In this document: positions 61,767 to 64,000 of the stretch, one piece after another | Position numbering within the stretch: the first letter of the stretch is position 1 | Layout of the letters: every line of letters starts with the position of its first letter | Assembly (NCBI RefSeq): GCF_900112865.1 | Contig: NZ_FONH01000017.1 | Coordinates: 1 to 64,000, forward strand | Source: Dyella marensis | GTDB taxonomy: Bacteria > Pseudomonadota > Gammaproteobacteria > Xanthomonadales > Rhodanobacteraceae | DNA length: 64,000 nt | Reading direction: 5' to 3' | The notes under the pieces: model-generated | The model's input: only the letters and a program-made list of their open reading frames with translations | What the model was told of the DNA's origin: nothing | Databases searched by the model: none | Position numbers and translations under genes: made by a program

Positions 61767-63869
61767 ATGAAGCCTTTGTTTGTCGCGCTGGCGCTGTCGC
61801 TGGCGGCCTCCTCCGCCATCGCGGCCGAGGTCGAGAATCACTCGCCGCATCCGTTCAACATCCGCGACCTGGTGATGATGGATCGCGTCGGCGATCCGCA
61901 GCTGTCGCCGGATGGCCGCTATGCGCTGTACACCGTACGCAGCACCGACTACGCCGCGAACAAGGGCATCACCGCCATCTACCTGCTCGATCTGCAGCAG
62001 GGCGGCAAGCCGCGCAAGCTGGTCGACAAGGGCTCCTCGCCGCGCTGGGCGCCGGATGGCGCGTCGTTCTATTACCTCGCCGCGAAGGATGGCGTCGCGC
62101 AGTTGTGGCGCTGGGGCTCCAGCGACCCGAAAGCGGGGTTGCTCGGCAAGACCGCGGCCGCACCTGCGCAGGTGACGCATACGCCGCTTGACGTCAACGC
62201 GTTCGTGCTGTCGCCGGACGGCAAGCAGGCGCTGCTGAGCTTCGACGTATTCACCGACTGCGCCGACCTGGCCTGCACCAAGGAGCGGCTGGACGGGCGC
62301 GAAGCCGACAAGTCCACCGGCACCGTGTACGACAAGCTGTTCGTGCGCCACTGGGATACCTGGGCCGACGGGCGCCGCGCGCAGCTGTACATCGCCGATC
62401 TGCAGGGTGACGAAGCGCCGCGCCTGCTCAGCCTCGGCATCGACGGCGACGTGCCGAGCAAGCCGTTCGGCGGCGACGACGAATTCAGCTTCTCGCCGGA
62501 CGGGCGCACCGTGTATTTCGATGCGCGCATCGCCGGCAAGACCGAGCCCTGGTCGACCAACTTCGACGTGTTCAGCGTGCCGGCCGACGGCTCCGCCGCG
62601 CCAAAGAACCTCACCGCCGCCAACCCGGCCTGGGATACCGCGCCGGTCGCCTCGCCGGACGGCAAGACGCTGTACTACCTGGCGATGAAGGAGCCGGGTT
62701 TCGAGGCCGACCGCTTCGGCATCATGGCGCTGGACCTGGACAGCGGGCAGAAGCGCGAAGTGGCGCCCGACTGGGACCGCTCTGCCGGCGGCCTGAAGAT
62801 TTCCGCCGACGGCAAGACGCTGTATGCCAGTGCGGACGATCACGGCCAGCATCCGCTGTTCGCCATCGACGTGGCGACCGGCAAGGTGCGCACCCTGGTG
62901 ACCGACGGCGCCATCGGCGGCTATTCGCTGGGCAAGTCGCGCCTGCTGCTGCAGCGCGACGATCTGAAGCATCCGGCCGATCTGTACACGGCGGACCTGC
63001 AAGGCAAGAGCCTCAAGCAGGTCACCCACTACAACGAGCAGCGCCTGAAGAACACGCAGATGGGCGAGCCGGAGTTCTTCACCTTCAAGGGTTGGAACAG
63101 CGAGACGGTGCAGGGCTATGTGGTGAAGCCGGCCAATTACAAATCGGGCCGCAAGTACCCGGTGGCCTTCATCATCCATGGCGGCCCGCAGGGCGCGATG
63201 GAAAACGCCTGGAGCTATCGCTGGAATCCGCAGACCTATGCGGGCCAGGGCTTCGCGGTGGTCACGGTCAACTTCCATGGTTCCACCGGCTATGGCAAGG
63301 CGTTCACCGACTCCATCTCGGGCGACTGGGGCGGCAAGCCGCTGGATGACCTCAAGGCCGGCTGGAAGGCCGCACTTTCCAAGTACAGCTTCCTCGACGG
63401 CGACCGCGCCTGCGCGCTGGGCGCCAGCTACGGCGGCTTCATGGTGTACTGGATTGCCGGCGTGTGGAACGAGCCGTGGAAGTGCCTGGTCGACCACGAC
63501 GGCGTGTTCGATACCCGCTCGATGTACTACTCCACCGAAGAACTGTGGTTCGAGGAGAAGGAAAACGGCGGCACGCAGTACGAGCATCCGGAGAACTACG
63601 AGAAGTTCAATCCGCTGGACCGCGTGAAGGATTGGCGCGTGCCGATGCTGGTGGTGCATGGCGGCAAGGACTTCCGCATCCCGGACGTGCAAGGCCTGGG
63701 CGCCTTCACCGCGATGCAGCGCCGCGGCATTCCCAGCCAGTTCCTGCATTTCCCCGACGAGAACCACTGGGTGCTGAAGCCGCAGAACAGCGTGCAGTGG
63801 CACGAGACGGTCAATGCCTGGCTGAAGCAGTGGACGGCGCAGGATGGGGGCAGGAAGAACGGCAAGTGA
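61767..63869 (+). CDS. S9 family prolyl oligopeptidase-type peptidase (exported)
   Basis: 700 residues. Signal peptide MKPLFVALALSLAASSAIAA; N-terminal seven-bladed propeller with repeated SPDG motifs (SPDGRYALYTV, SPDGKQALLSF, SPDGRTVYFD, SPDGKTLYYL); hydrolase domain from about residue 440 with IIHGGPQGAM, nucleophile Ser554 in GASYGGFM, Asp in HGGKDFRIP and His in DENHWV. Acylaminoacyl/dipeptidyl peptidase type, periplasmic. Start ATG 61767. Strong terminator after the stop. Divergent from the POT peptide transporter. Confidence 0.94.
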   Translation: MKPLFVALALSLAASSAIAAEVENHSPHPFNIRDLVMMDRVGDPQLSPDGRYALYTVRSTDYAANKGITAIYLLDLQQGGKPRKLVDKGSSPRWAPDGASFYYLAAKDGVAQLWRWGSSDPKAGLLGKTAAAPAQVTHTPLDVNAFVLSPDGKQALLSFDVFTDCADLACTKERLDGREADKSTGTVYDKLFVRHWDTWADGRRAQLYIADLQGDEAPRLLSLGIDGDVPSKPFGGDDEFSFSPDGRTVYFDARIAGKTEPWSTNFDVFSVPADGSAAPKNLTAANPAWDTAPVASPDGKTLYYLAMKEPGFEADRFGIMALDLDSGQKREVAPDWDRSAGGLKISADGKTLYASADDHGQHPLFAIDVATGKVRTLVTDGAIGGYSLGKSRLLLQRDDLKHPADLYTADLQGKSLKQVTHYNEQRLKNTQMGEPEFFTFKGWNSETVQGYVVKPANYKSGRKYPVAFIIHGGPQGAMENAWSYRWNPQTYAGQGFAVVTVNFHGSTGYGKAFTDSISGDWGGKPLDDLKAGWKAALSKYSFLDGDRACALGASYGGFMVYWIAGVWNEPWKCLVDHDGVFDTRSMYYSTEELWFEEKENGGTQYEHPENYEKFNPLDRVKDWRVPMLVVHGGKDFRIPDVQGLGAFTAMQRRGIPSQFLHFPDENHWVLKPQNSVQWHETVNAWLKQWTAQDGGRKNGK

Positions 63870-63886
63870 CGTTCGCTCCAGCAAAT

Positions 63887-63915
63887 AAAAAGGCGGCCTT
63901 CGGGCCGCCTTTTTT
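63887..63915 (+). terminator. Rho-independent terminator of the S9 peptidase gene
   Basis: AAAAAGGCGGCC-TTCG-GGCCGCCTTTTTT (stem 63892-63898 / 63903-63909 plus A/T pairs) with a stable UUCG tetraloop and T run; 18 bp after the stop. The A run on the other side makes it usable in both directions. Confidence 0.93.
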
Positions 63916-63923
63916 AATCTCGC

Positions 63924-63960
63924 GTAGGTTGGGGTGAGCCGAAGGCGAACCCCAACCTAC
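63924..63960. repeat. GTAG-type REP, single self-complementary unit, copy 5
   Basis: GTAGGTTGGGGT (63924-63935) and ACCCCAACCTAC (63949-63960) are perfect 12 bp arms around a 13 bp loop. Unlike the other copies it is one unit that is closed by GTAG/CTAC on both ends. Confidence 0.88.
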
Positions 63961-64000
63961 AACCAGCGCGAACGCTTCAGCCAGTAGTAGATGCCTGCCA
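63958..64000 (-). CDS. C-terminal end of a gene entering from the right edge (partial)
   Basis: Reading the minus strand inward from the window end gives AGIYYWLKRSRWL and then TAG, whose bases are the CTAC foot of the REP. Aromatic/basic composition suits the tail of a membrane protein. Only 13 residues are visible, so neither frame nor family is certain. Confidence 0.3.

Noticed and set aside
60141-63869. Extension of the last S9 peptidase to 1242 residues
   Set aside because: The extra N-terminal part is antisense to the POT transporter; the ATG at 61767 begins a clear signal peptide.

Overview
The window is about 66% G+C, coding-dense bacterial DNA. Gene content and order (pilB-pilC-pilD-coaE next to a mutT/TenI fusion, tesA divergent from an ABC exporter pair, nudE-cysQ-mazG, fused Nudix-TenI protein, many TonB receptors and S9 peptidases) together with GTAG-footed REP pairs resembling the SMAG repeats of Stenotrophomonas point to Gammaproteobacteria, order Xanthomonadales (Lysobacterales), most likely Rhodanobacteraceae (Dyella/Rhodanobacter/Luteibacter type). 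That placement is an inference from reading, not from a database search. No rRNA, tRNA, CRISPR array, prophage or transposase was seen.

Layout. 1-6000: a dispersed three-hairpin repeat, a small secreted protein, bioA, then a + strand run gspN, IMPase/HisN-like phosphatase, nudE, cysQ, mazG. 6000-15200: secreted hypothetical proteins, an anion permease with a GST, an FtsX-type ABC exporter divergent from tesA with interlocked start codons, and an OmpR-type two-component system. 15200-28500: fused succinyl-CoA:3-ketoacid CoA transferase, a BlaI/M56 regulatory pair with a double operator, isoaspartyl peptidase, a TonB receptor/beta-propeller/thioredoxin operon that looks like a metal (copper?) uptake system, a RegB/RegA-type redox two-component system, dgkA and a LemA/TPM cluster. 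28500-37200: TonB receptor plus S9 peptidase, then lgt-thyA-folA-mutT/TenI.

37200-59900 is the most interesting part. The type IV pilus genes pilB, pilC, pilD and coaE (minus strand) are separated from two major-pilin genes (58525-59730, minus strand, each with a readable sigma-54 type promoter) by a 16.5 kb glycan island. Its + strand half (42141-51301) encodes a polyprenyl-phosphate-sugar synthase-like GT2, a second GT2, a CDP-glucose pathway (RfbF, RfbG, a 3,5-epimerase-like protein, a zinc-type sugar C-methyltransferase, an acyltransferase, a ketoreductase-like SDR, a CmcI-type O-methyltransferase) and a Wzx-type flippase. Its minus strand half (51337-58454) encodes a GT2, an SDR epimerase, a GT4 and two large GT-C membrane enzymes with TPR-like C-termini directly downstream of pilA. 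I propose that this is a pilin O-glycosylation system making a CDP-derived, C-methyl-branched, O-methylated 6-deoxysugar.

59900-64000: POT peptide transporter and a second S9 peptidase, a textbook terminator, a REP, and the tail of a gene entering from the right edge.
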